This document shows, one piece after another, positions 50,579-61,010 of a DNA stretch of 64,000 nucleotides. A program made the translations under genes and the position numbers. Source of the stretch: Trema orientale (Eukaryota; Streptophyta; Magnoliopsida; Rosales; Cannabaceae); contig JXTC01000278.1 of the NCBI GenBank assembly GCA_002914845.1, positions 21,600 through 85,599 on the forward strand. Direction: 5' to 3'. Every line of letters begins with the position of its first letter. Position 1 is the first letter of the stretch. The notes beneath the pieces were generated by a model. The model was not told the DNA's origin. It did no database searches and worked only from the letters and a program-made list of their open reading frames with translations.

Positions 50579-52190
50579 TTTTTTTTTACGGATTTATAAA
50601 CATGACCTACATGTGTATGCAATTTTTAAAGAGTATATCAAGTGTGAATTTATTGGCATTTCAAAAATGATGTTCAAGATAGCTTTGATGTAAATTTTAG
50701 AGTAAGGAAGCTCTACATGTTAAGATTCTCGATAAGTTTGATGCATTGGTAATGGTCAATTGTTTTTGGATGCAATTTTTTCCCCCTTATTTTATGGTAT
50801 TGTGGTCAGCCAAATACATATGACATGGTTAGGATAGCCTTAAGAGTAAATAATTAGCTAATGTATTAGTGAAACACTCTTCTTCTAATTTAGTCCATTA
50901 TTTTTTACAATATCAAATCTTGTTTGGCCTAAAAAAATCGAAGCAAAAATATCTTAACACAACTTTGTATTTTTCTTTATATATGAAACCCCATATATTT
51001 TTTGAAATATAAGAAAATCTCATTGGATTTAACTTTTTTTAAATTATAAAAGTCATATAATTTGACTACTTTAAAATCAAACCCTCAAATATAAGCTGGA
51101 TAATTAATAGAATTGACAAAACTATCCTTCGTAAACTTAGGCTTACATTTTAAATATCTCTATTTTTCTTACATGACCCAGTAAGCGTATAGTTGTTTTG
51201 AAACAATTATCTATATATCTAAATACAAAACAAAAATGTAATATAAGCATAAATATATTAAGTGTAATTTTATCATTATTTTTCCATTTTCCCGATTTAG
51301 TTTATTGGAGAATATCAAATTACAAAATTTTTCTGTGATTAAAAAAAAAAATACAATGGGGTTTTCTCATCTTTCTAGTAACCAAAAGAAAAAGTGAATC
51401 ATAAGGTCATTTTTATTACATTTTCTAATTTAAAATGTTGTTCGAATATGATTAAGCACTATTTGTACTAATGTAGGGTGAAATATTTAGCCTAATTAAT
51501 CAAATCATGGGGATAAAAACCTTAAAATAACGGTAAAGAACAAAATTATATATTATTTTCAACGAGAGATAAATTTCCAATTCCAGTGTCAAATTCCAAT
51601 TTTACTACTGTGATGTATCACTTTCGGAGTTAGATATATCGAGTTTATAGACGGATCTTATGACTAAAAATACATCTACTAAACTTAAAGACTCAGTTTC
51701 TAATATATAAATATATATATGAACCTAATTAAATATACCAATGTCAACAAAAGATATATCATGATTGAAAATATATTTACCTAAAATTAAGATCACAACG
51801 TGATCTATATGAAATATATTAAGCAAACAACTTAATATATCAAGAAAAAATAAATGTACTAATTAGTAGTGAGTTTAACAATCGTAAAAAGTACAATAAA
51901 ACAGTAGTTTAAAAAGGGGAAAAAAAAAAGTTAAAACCTCTTAACTAACAAATAGACATGTACATATAAAAATGAGTCTTTAAGCCATAAATAAAAAAAT
52001 ATGATCATTTACTAATATCAATTTTTTTTTCCCAAAAAAAAAAAATGAATATCACTATAAATTCTCTTCATACTCATCTAGTAATAAATTGGGCTTCTTG
52101 AAGAACATCATATCTAATACAGTTGGGCCCTAATTTTCTTATAGATACACCACAGGTTTCTTGGCCTAATGGTTGAATTTTATATTCAAG
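50579..52190 (+). repeat. Second copy of the 1.6-kb duplication
   Basis: Partner of 48962-50577. After 52190 the sequence continues as unique DNA. Confidence 0.95.
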
Positions 52191-52334
52191 ACTTCAAGTT
52201 TAAGATATGACTGTCTTTCAAATATTATTAAAAATGGTAAATTTATCAAAAAAAATTGCAAAATTGCTGAGTTAATAAAAACAATTAAAATAAATTAGTT
52301 TTTGAATAGGTTTCTTAATACAATACAAAAATTA

Positions 52335-53165
52335 CTTGAACTCGAATAATTTAGCAAAAGAACTCAATTTTTTAGAGCAAAACCCCCTAAAATTTCCTAA
52401 TATTAGTTATGTTAGAAACGAAATGTATTTTCATTAGTTTTTTTTTTTAACGATTAAATCCTCATTTTTTAATTTGTGGCTGTTAGGTCCTTATTATTAG
52501 ATTTTTGTTTTACCTTATAGTTTTGTTCTATTCAATATTGTCATTAATTAGAACTTACCCAAAATGTGCTTATCACAGTAGGAGAAACATTAGAAACAAT
52601 GAGAAATTATTATTATTTAAAAAAAAAAAAAAAAAGAACAACATTCGCGTAAAAGAGAGATAAAAAAAAGAAAAAAAAAAAAATTATCGTTCCAATATGG
52701 ATACACTTTGGTCCAAATATTCATATATCTAGAAGAAATATATATGAATATATTACGAATTTTATAGGACACATATTGTCATTTGCCAATTTTATGTTTT
52801 GTCATTCCAATATTATGGGCCATATATTATCAATTTTATGGGATATATATTGTCAAAATTTTATATGGTTCTAATATAGGTCTTTCTTTTTTTATAAAAA
52901 ATATATTAATAATTTCCCTTTGTTTCTAATTTTACCTACTAAGATAAGCAATTTTGGACAAAAAGATTGAAAGGGATTAATGTGAAATAAAAATATAAAA
53001 ATGAGGATCTAAATGTGCTAAATAAAAGAATGAGGATCTAATCGTAAAAATAAATAACAGAAGCACATTTCTTTTCTAACAAAACTAATATTAGTGGTCT
53101 TTAGGGCGTTTTGCTCTAAAAAAAATTGAATTTATAATTAATTTTATTAAATTGGACTCTTGTAT
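52335..53165. mobile_element. Long-inverted-repeat element, about 0.8 kb
   Basis: About 150 bp at the left (CAATTTTTTAGAGCAAAACC, then CTAATATTAGTTATGTTAG and ACGATTAAATCCTCATT) is mirrored at the right on the other strand (TTTTAGAGCAAAACGCCCTA, then CTAATATTAGTTTTGTTAG and ACGATTAGATCCTCATT). The centre is AT-rich and non-coding. Long inverted ends suggest a Mutator-like MITE; the exact ends and target duplication were not resolved. Confidence 0.6.
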
Positions 53166-53415
53166 ATAACTACGGCCTTGGCTAAAATAATGTCACTCCT
53201 CTTGTAATGGGCTTCATTCAAGAATGTAAAATATAGCATCAGATTACTTTTTTTCTTCGGGGTAATTTGTAGCCAATATTTTTGCGATTTATGTCCATAT
53301 TCTTTAAGTTTTAGCATTTAAATTTCAAAACTCCTAAAAAATATTGCAAACGCTAGTCCATATGTCGGGTTCATTTGTTAATCCATGTTAAAAACCAGTT
53401 GAATTGTTTCGGACG

Positions 53416-53419
<4 letters not shown>

Positions 53420-53462
<43 letters not shown>
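53420..53462. repeat. Poly(A) run of about 43 bases
   Basis: Uninterrupted A homopolymer, followed by short purine blocks. Confidence 0.97.
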
Positions 53463-53470
<8 letters not shown>

Positions 53471-54654
53471 GCTTCTAGTTCTTCCCCATTGCTTTTTTTT
53501 TTCCCCCCCTTTTTACTGTTAATCTTTTCATTTGTGTGAATTTTTTTTCTTTTTCCATTCATAGCAACATAAAAAATAAAAAATCTTTGTCCTACCAAAA
53601 TTTAGATAAGGATAATTCCAGAATCACCCCTATATTATGGTTAAATATTGGTTATAACATTTTTTCTCAAAAAAACTCAAAAGTGTCACCCTCGTTCTTC
53701 AAACTAAAAGGAAAAGAAAGGATAACATATGTATATTTTTTTTCTCAAACATGTGACGTAAAATGTATCGAATACCCATACATATATCTCAAAATAGAAT
53801 AATGGTAGGAATTCGAACTATTGTCCTAATTTTTTAACGCCGAGTGCAAATGTGATATGTGATTTGGTGAATGATATTAAATTATTTATGGTAAGTTATA
53901 TAAATACATAAATTAAATAGTGACAATTAATACCCACATTTGTTTGTATTAAGAATTTGCTATAAATAGTTAGGATTAACCTCTTCAGTGTCATAAATCT
54001 ATTACCAAATATTTCCCTATAATATAATTATTATTATTTTTTAAAAAAATTGAAATCACATTTTTTTTCCCTTTTTTAATGTTCATATTATAAAGAGTGT
54101 TGCTCACGTGTTTGTTGAAATAATTTTTAAGATTTTCATTATCTTTTTAAGAGTTAGTTTGGATATTTTTAAGATTTCCACTGTCATTTGGGAAAAAGGA
54201 CATCCAATACGATTTATTAAGAAAATATTCTAAAATTATAGTTTTTGAAAATCATACAATATTTATATGACTTTTCTAAAAAAAATTCCAATAAGTACAA
54301 TATCCAAAACGTGGTAGCATTTTCGTAAATAAACTCTTCTTTTTTGTAAGCAGTTTATGCAATAGACATTGTGACAAAATGAAGGACAAAATACAAGGAC
54401 TAAAAGCTAGCACATCTTTCTAGTATCCTCAAATATACAGTTGAGAGTTCAAATCCTAAGGCCCCCCCTTTTTTTTTTTCTTTTCTCTTTTTCTTTTTTT
54501 ACTTTATTTATTTTTCTCCTTTTTATATATATTTTTTAATTTTCCTTTTTTTCTAATACTTTTTCTATTGTAATATTTTTTTCTTTTCCTCCTTATTTTT
54601 CAAAAAAGAAAAAATCCATTTTCTCATCTTTTTTTAAGAAATGAAAATATTAAA

Positions 54655-56035
54655 TGCCTTGTATGTAAGTACATGAAATTACAAAGGCTTCCTGGAAACC
54701 AGTTTGGTTCCTTTTAGCGAAATGTCTCGTATGCAAGTAAATCATATGAAACCAAAAAGGCTTCCTAGATACCAGTTTGGTTTACTTTTAGAGAAATGCA
54801 CGGTACACAAATAAATCACAAGAAATTAAAAAGTTTCCTTTTAGCGAAATGCCCTATATATAAGTAAATCACATGAAACTGCAAAGATTTTTTAGAAACC
54901 AATTTGGTTTCCTTTAGCAAAATGGTAATAATAAAAACACCACAGTCACTGCATCAAAGCATCAAAAGTAAAACAAAAAATAATTAAAAACATAGAACAT
55001 ATAAATAAACATGACAAAGTAAGTAAATAAAAGAAAAGTTGGACAATACCAGAGAGTTTGTTGAGGAAGATCATCAACCATAATAATATCTAGAGGGTCA
55101 GTAGCTTTCTTGTTCACAAAATACTTGGAAGTCAGATCAACATCAATCCGAGACACATAGAAACCAATAGAGTCTAAGAACAATGGAAGCAACACTGCTA
55201 TTCTTTCAACTATCTTCTCTGCCCTTATGTCATTAATTGCACTCCGCAAAGAATTGAATACATAAAGAAACCTGGAATGAATATCAAAATGCACAAGAAT
55301 CCAATGATCTGTAGTCTCCATATGAACAGGTATTAAAATATGGTCTACCTCTCTCCAAGGAGTATTATAGTGCATGTAGAACCCAAGAATATACTCTACA
55401 ACACGATCATCCTTTTTAATAAGCAAAATATCACAATTCTTTTTCAAAAAAGTTTGATATAAGGACCTCAAATGCTGATCAAACTGGACATCAGTTGTTG
55501 TAACCCTTAATGAAATACTCCCACTGTATCGAACTTCCTTGCGCAGGTAGTAAAATGAGACATCTATATGCTATTAAACAAAAAAGAAGAAGGAAAGAAA
55601 CCGAAAAATAGGATGAAAATAAGTCAGATTAAAAGAACAAAATTATAGTGTTAAAAATACACAAATAGCAAAAATTTCATGGAAACTAGTTTGATTTTCT
55701 TTTAACGAATTGCCATATATATAAATAAATCGCAGAAAACTACAAAACTTTTTATTTATCTTTTAGCGAAATGCCTTGTGTGTAAGTAAATAACAAAAAA
55801 CCACAAAGATTTCTTTATAGCAGAATGTCTCGTATGTAAATAAATCATAGGAAACTAAAAATATTTATTGGAAACTAGTTTGATTTCCTTATGGCAGAAT
55901 GCCTGTATGTAAGTAAATCATAGGAAACTAAAAAAGTTTTTAGGAATCCAGTTTGATTTATGTGTAGCAGAATGTCTTATATATATAAGTAAATCACAGA
56001 AAACCACAAAAATTTCTTAGAAACCAATTTAAAAA
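54655..56035. repeat. Minisatellite of ~55-75-bp units split by the Ulp1 exon
   Basis: Units contain GTAAGTAAATCACATGAAAC, then CTAGAAACCAGTTTGGTTTC and TTTTAGCGAAATGCC. About four lie at 54655-54930 and six at 55665-56035, all in the same direction, with the peptidase coding part between them. Confidence 0.8.
54816..55570 (-). pseudogene. Ulp1/C48 SUMO-peptidase-like domain fragment
   Basis: Two exons on the minus strand, 55570-55050 and 54948-54816, join as ...LPQQT-LCDCGVF and give about 218 codons. Exon 1 follows a TTTAATAG acceptor and reads HIDVSFYYLRKEVRYSG, then WREVDHILIPVHMETTDHWI and FLYVFNSLRS. The expected catalytic His (HW, residue 89), Gln (LPQQT) and Cys (DCG) of a Ulp1 peptidase are in place, but the Asp of the family DSL motif is Asn (FNSL, residue 106). 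After DCGVFIITILL the reading runs into the minisatellite and stops at 54816, so the end of the domain is missing or replaced. No N-terminal part or transposase is found upstream. It is probably an inactive transposon-borne fragment. Confidence 0.7.
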
Positions 56036-57260
56036 AGAAATTGAAAAAGGAGTAAAAAATCGAAAAAGAAAAGAAAAGAAAAAAAGAAAAAGGAATGAAC
56101 TGAAAAAAAATGAGAAATAGTAAAAAAATGAAAAATGAAAAATGAATAATATTAAAAAAAAATAAGGAAAAAAACTAAAAAAGGAGTGAAAAATAAAAAA
56201 GGAAAGGAGAACACGGTAGTGGAAACTGAACCATAAACCTCAAGGACATTAAAAGAGTGCCTTGACACCATACTAATTGTGATTTTGTCATTCTTTTGAC
56301 ACGTTTATAAATCTTTTATAAAAGAAAAAAAGAAAAGAAAAAGATACATTATTTATCAAATTATTACCGCATTTTCTATTCTAAAATATTTACAAAAATG
56401 CTTATTTTAGGTCGTACGAGATTTTAATTATCTATTGAAGTCATATTTTTGATATTATTTTTTGAAAGATGGGTATAAATGTTCTAAACCCAAAATTTAA
56501 TAAATGACTAAAAGGAGACCAGGGGTCACTTTTTTCCCATTTTAGAAAAAAGGAGGGATATTGGATTTTCTATAATCAGAGTATACAACTATGGTATTTA
56601 GTCCCATTTAAATATGTGTACGTTTTGTTTATTTGCTTTGTTTTCAGGATTTTATTCAAAATATCACAATCCTCTTCAAATCCAAATCGATAAGAATTTA
56701 TTTTGTTAAATACTGCTTTGTGCGGAAAATCTTTCGTCATATTTATCAAACCAATCAACTTGTAGTATAGGGTGATTTGAAAAAATAAAATATGTCTCTG
56801 GCGGAGCTCAAATTATGTCTCGTATACAATGCACGCGTACGTACGCAACCATTTCTCGTGAACAATTCCCTTGTCGCTGGTCAATCACAATAGTTTTTTA
56901 GATGGCTTATCTTAGTACGATGGATTGTGTATTAATAGATAATTTAGCTGAATGAAGTTACTTTTATTTATTTTTTAAATCATATCTCATATAAGCTTTC
57001 TCCTTTTCATATTTGGGATCAAAAGTCAGAGAATGATACGGACAGAAGATTCAATAATTAAGATTTGAGTTTAAACTCATTAAATGTGATTAAGTACTGT
57101 ATTTCCTTATATGAAACAATGAAGGAAAAACTAGTAGTGCTATTCATTTTCTCTTATAGATTATTGTAATACATACGGCTTAAAATTTGTGGTTATTTTC
57201 TTTTTTCTTGAAGAAGAAAAAAATTGTGTCTTTACTCTTCAATACATATAAGAACATACA

Positions 57261-57261
<1 letters not shown>

Positions 57262-57325
<64 letters not shown>
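57262..57325. repeat. AAT trinucleotide microsatellite
   Basis: About 21 AAT units. Confidence 0.97.
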
Positions 57326-57326
57326 G

Positions 57327-57418
57327 ACATAAAAAATGAGTTATATTCCATTGTCTAAAATATGACAAAGGTACATAAAAAATGAGTTATATTCCATTGT
57401 CTAAAATATGACAAAGGT
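57327..57418. repeat. Perfect 46-bp tandem duplication
   Basis: Two copies of the unit beginning ACATAAAAAATGAGTTATAT, at 57327-57372 and 57373-57418. Confidence 0.93.
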
Positions 57419-57714
57419 CTGATAATCCGCACGGAAACTACATGCATGTAAAGATTGCTATGAGCATTAAACAACATTTATTTGGAATACATGCATGTAA
57501 AGATTACATCCTTTCCTTTTTCAATAACTTCTACTACATTCATAAAAACAACTGAAAAAAGAAGTCCAAATCCCAATAGTCAAATTGACTTTGGTAATAA
57601 TACTGAATCTGCATGCTACAAAGAAGAGCACTATGTTTTTTTGTTTTTTTTTTTTGTTTTGTTTTGTTTTGAGTTCAAAGATCAAAGAAAAGGTACTAGT
57701 CAGAACTCAAAACC

Positions 57715-58095
57715 CTAAAGTACATTAGAAATAAAAATTACAATAAAAGAAGTTATCAATCACCATATATGGGGCACTGCAAAGACATTAATCGAATTCC
57801 CAGCTGGTGAAATGCATGCCAAAGGATTGAAATTGCCCTGGGGGAGGAGAAAAGCTCCAAAATCCCTCCCATTGAACCAAAACGTCAACTAGCTAGCCAC
57901 CCCACCACCCGCAACCCGAACCGACCCACCAATCAGTCGGGTTAGCCAATGCCGTACATGGCGGCGGGGTGGCCCCAATTCTAAAAAAAAATGGTACAAA
58001 ATAATAAAATGATAGATCGGAGTAATTTAAACATGACTGAATGGAAGAGATGAAATTGATTGCTATATGTGTTGATTGTAATTGGACTAGATGAT
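57715..58095 (-). ncRNA. Candidate IPS1/At4-type phosphate-starvation RNA (miR399 target mimic)
   Basis: IPS1/At4/Mt4/TPSI1 RNAs bind miR399 without being cut, because three extra bases bulge at the cleavage position; this protects PHO2 mRNA and tunes phosphate uptake. On the minus strand, 57840-57817 reads CAGGGCAATTTC followed by AATCCTTTGGCA. The first eight and last ten bases pair perfectly with miR399, and the middle is three bases longer than a cleavable site. Against the Arabidopsis IPS1 22-base core, I count two differences, both in the bulge region. A TATA box (TATTTAAATA, 58130-58121) lies about 30 bp before the assumed start and a P1BS site is further upstream. Only short ORFs occur; one of 37 codons (MGGILELFSS...) spans the motif. 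Both transcript ends are estimates. No miRNA hairpin partner is visible. Confidence 0.82.
57817..57840 (-). promoter_or_regulatory. miR399 target-mimic motif
   Basis: A 24-base site with complementary arms of 8 (CAGGGCAA) and 10 (TCCTTTGGCA) bases and a 6-base centre (TTTCAA) where miR399 offers three, giving the three-base bulge that blocks slicing. Confidence 0.85.
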
Positions 58096-58120
58096 GAAAT
58101 TTAGGAGAAGGGTTGTTGTG

Positions 58121-58130
58121 TATTTAAATA
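58121..58130 (-). promoter_or_regulatory. TATA box of the candidate IPS1-type RNA
   Basis: TATTTAAATA. It is palindromic, so direction comes from the mimic motif lying on the minus strand downstream. Confidence 0.6.
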
Positions 58131-58221
58131 GAGAAGAGAGGAGGAATGAAAAGTGAGTGTTGAGAACATGGGTTCCTTCTCCAATGGGTTTGAAAGGACC
58201 AAAGGGACAGCATCTTCCATG

Positions 58222-58229
58222 GCATATGC
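58222..58229. promoter_or_regulatory. P1BS element (PHR1 binding site)
   Basis: GCATATGC fits GNATATNC, the PHR1 site that drives phosphate-starvation genes. It lies about 90-100 bp upstream of the TATA box on the minus strand. Confidence 0.65.
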
Positions 58230-59530
58230 GTCGACCACCTCCATTAGTCCATTTCATTCTACTATTTTTTATTTTATTTTTTAAATTAAGAAGTACTCTC
58301 CCTATATATGTTGTCACGTTTGGCTTGATTCACTGTTAAAATCAATGCGAGCTACTAGTACTATGATTTAAATCTCACGCGCCACGAATATGTTGTTGAC
58401 GTTGTCCATGGAGATGAGATTATGGATAGCATGAGCTGCGCGTGTGGCGCGTGGAGGCTGTTGCGTGTGCTGATTGGGGTCATTGTAATATTTACTAAAT
58501 AGTTTCTTCTACCACATGACCTGCCATTGCCTTTTCCTTTTGTCTCCAATATTAAAGATTTTATTAGTATAATTCGTTGACATATGTTAAACATAGAGAA
58601 AGAAAAATGTGTTTTGAGTAGAAGGTTTCATACCACGTTGTGGCTGATTGCGTAATGAGAATATAATGAGTATGACCATATTGTGAATTGAGAATGTGTG
58701 TCACCTTCCAAAAGGAAAAAAAAATAAAAAACGAATTGAGAATATGTCATGTGAGTGTCACTTGATATTTTCTTTTTTTATTTCAAGGCCCACAGCCCTA
58801 CAGTCACCGGTATTTAGTAGTGGATGTTTTTAAGTTCGGTAAGGCTAAGGTTCAGTTGTGGCAATTGGGACTTCTATCTGAGAAACAAAATTATAGCTCC
58901 ACTTTACTTTAATACCCTTTCATTACAACAAAAATACAAAATAATGACATCACTTTGTGGAGCATCATTGGTTTTATACGCTTAAAAGACAAAAGTGTAA
59001 AACTAAGTTCCAATTAAGTCGTTTAAAAGTGACATACGTGGTACGTGGACTGGTTTTTCACGTCAATTTAAACGGACGTGGAAAGTTAAGACCCGTAAAT
59101 TGATTTTAGAGGTTGCTTTTGACTTTTAATTATTTTTCTCTTCCTATTCTTTTTTTTTTTCTATTTTTTTTTCTCCTCATTACCCTCTCACAAACCATTC
59201 AAATTATCTTCGTAACAGCGTGAGGTAGATCTCCCTGCGACGAGAGGCTTCTAATCATGAATACTATATACAAGAGTGTATATATATATATATATATTTG
59301 TGCTAAATATTCCACTTGTCTAATAGGAAAAGGAGAAACAGATTTTCATGGAATTTCGTTGTCCCTTTCTAGGTTGATTTGTAAAACCATCCAAAAAGCG
59401 CAGTACTTCTGTTATCTAAAGAAGTTATGTTTAAGTTATATGCTAGTGTATCAGAGACCTTACTAACTTGTGGCTTTGGAATAACAAAAAGCCAACAGAG
59501 AGAGCACCCTGGAGAAAATTACCTTAAAGA

Positions 59531-59694
59531 GAAATGCTAAGGACATTATTATCTCTGACACTCTCCAATCTTTCTGTCTGACACGTGAATTCCACTATCC
59601 AGTTTAATATTTTAATAATACAACAAATCATAGTGAATTCCACGTGTCAAGCAGTGAGATTAGGAGAGTACAAAAGAGAGTGTTGCTAGCACTC
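59531..59694. mobile_element. MITE of about 165 bp
   Basis: Left end AATGCTAAGGACA...ACTCTCC...TCTGACACGTG is mirrored by the inverted right end AGTGCTAGCAACACTCT...ACTCTCC...CTTGACACGTG, over about 60 bp per arm. The whole element could fold as a hairpin. No gene inside. Confidence 0.65.
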
Positions 59695-59749
59695 CTCTAC
59701 TTTAAAAGTGATGAGTGAGTTTTACTCACAAATTGGATACCATTTAAGC

Positions 59750-61010
59750 TAGACATTTGGTAGATTTTCGAAGTTTTTGTGAGTTTTATTTGTGTTTTTT
59801 ATGTTCTTATTATAGGTTAGATAATTTTGATGCAGTTGGTAGTATTTGGAGCAAAATAAAGTGGTTTGCGGCGAGATAGGCGGAGAGTGAAGTGCCTTGG
59901 TGCTTGTCATTGGCGCTAGAGTGCTTAAAAGGCTCAAAAGAAGCTGAAATTAGCGAGGTCCAGAGGAAGTGGTGCCCTGACGCCGTGTTAGTAGCGCTCC
60001 GACGCTAGTTCGAATTGAAAGAGGGACTTGGCAGCCAGGGTGGCGCCCCGACGCTGCGTTAGTGGCCCCCCGATGCTGCATTGCAAAAATTCAGCATATT
60101 TTGTTCTTTGGATGCCTTTTGACCTAATTTTTAAGGTTACTTCCAAGCTTATAAATAAGTCTTTTTAAGACTTTTGAGAGCTTTAGACCACAAGAGAGAT
60201 ACAGAGAGAGTCCAAGTGAAGGAGAAGAGGGGTACGAGATGAAGACGGGAGTGCTACAACTCAAATTCGCTTAGAATTTTTTTTTTCTTTACTCTTTATT
60301 TTCAGTATTATTATATTTTCTTTTGCTTTAGCTATAAACTAGTTTTATTTTCTAGGGCTACGATGTAGCCGAATTATGATGTCTTGAATTATTTCGATTT
60401 CAATACAAGTTGGCGTTTATTTCCATTCATGTTAATTATATTAATCTATGCTCAATGCTTGTGAGAGCCTGATCAACTTTTGCATGAGTTAGAGATTTAA
60501 TCCAAGATCTGAGAAGAGAGAATTTAATTTATTATTGATTAATAGAACATGAGATTTTCATAAGTTAGAGATGTCCATGAGGCTTGTGCAGTATTATGAA
60601 TTTCTTGTGCTTAATGAGTTTTGGTAGGTTCATAGTTTACACAAAGATGTTAGAACTCGTCTATTAAAACATGCTTATTAATTCTTGAGAAAGATTGATA
60701 GATATATTAGAGAAATTTGCTGTTATCATAGGGAATAAATATTAATTGATTGTATTGAATAAGACGGATTAATCTAGGTGAATCGAAAACCCTAGTTCTT
60801 TAACTACTTGATTATCCTATTTATTATTTTATTTTGCTTTCTTTTTAATTTGTTATTTAATTTATTTTTATGCAATTTTCTTCATTTTAATTTACTTTCA
60901 AATAAAATTAGAGCTAGATAACTTAGTAAGTACATTCTTCGTAAAAATGATACTTATACTTACTCTTTATTATTTGTTAGCAATATATGCACTTGCGTTC
61001 AATAAATTAC
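59750..61010. repeat. Retrotransposon-derived sequence, class uncertain
   Basis: A GC-richer block with repeated GGCGCCCCGACGCT/GTGGCGC-like motifs (59870-60080) leads into a leader-like stretch (TATAAATAAG at 60150, CAAGAGAGATACAGAGAGAG) and AT-rich DNA resembling plant LTR retroelement untranslated sequence. No gag-pol coding part, primer site or paired LTR was identified. Confidence 0.35.

Larger units (their letters stand above)
54190..56540. mobile_element. Degenerate transposon carrying a Ulp1-type peptidase fragment
   Basis: Imperfect inverted flanks of several hundred bases bracket this region. Left GTGACAAAATGAAGGACAAA and a pyrimidine-rich tract (54465-54640) face right, inverted, GTGTCAAAAGAATGACAAAA and a purine-rich tract (56040-56215). 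Inside are a minisatellite and a C48 peptidase domain. Plant Mutator-like elements that captured Ulp1 domains are well known, so a decayed element of that kind is the likely origin. Exact ends and target duplication are not clear. Confidence 0.5.

Noticed and set aside
54400-54465. tRNA-derived SINE with a B-box-like GAGTTCAAATCC
   Set aside because: No A box or 3' tail at the right distance, and the stretch is part of the inverted flank of the Ulp1-bearing element.
57817-57840. MIR399 precursor on the plus strand
   Set aside because: The plus-strand sequence resembles miR399 but has three extra central bases and no complementary arm nearby for a hairpin; the minus-strand decoy reading fits better.
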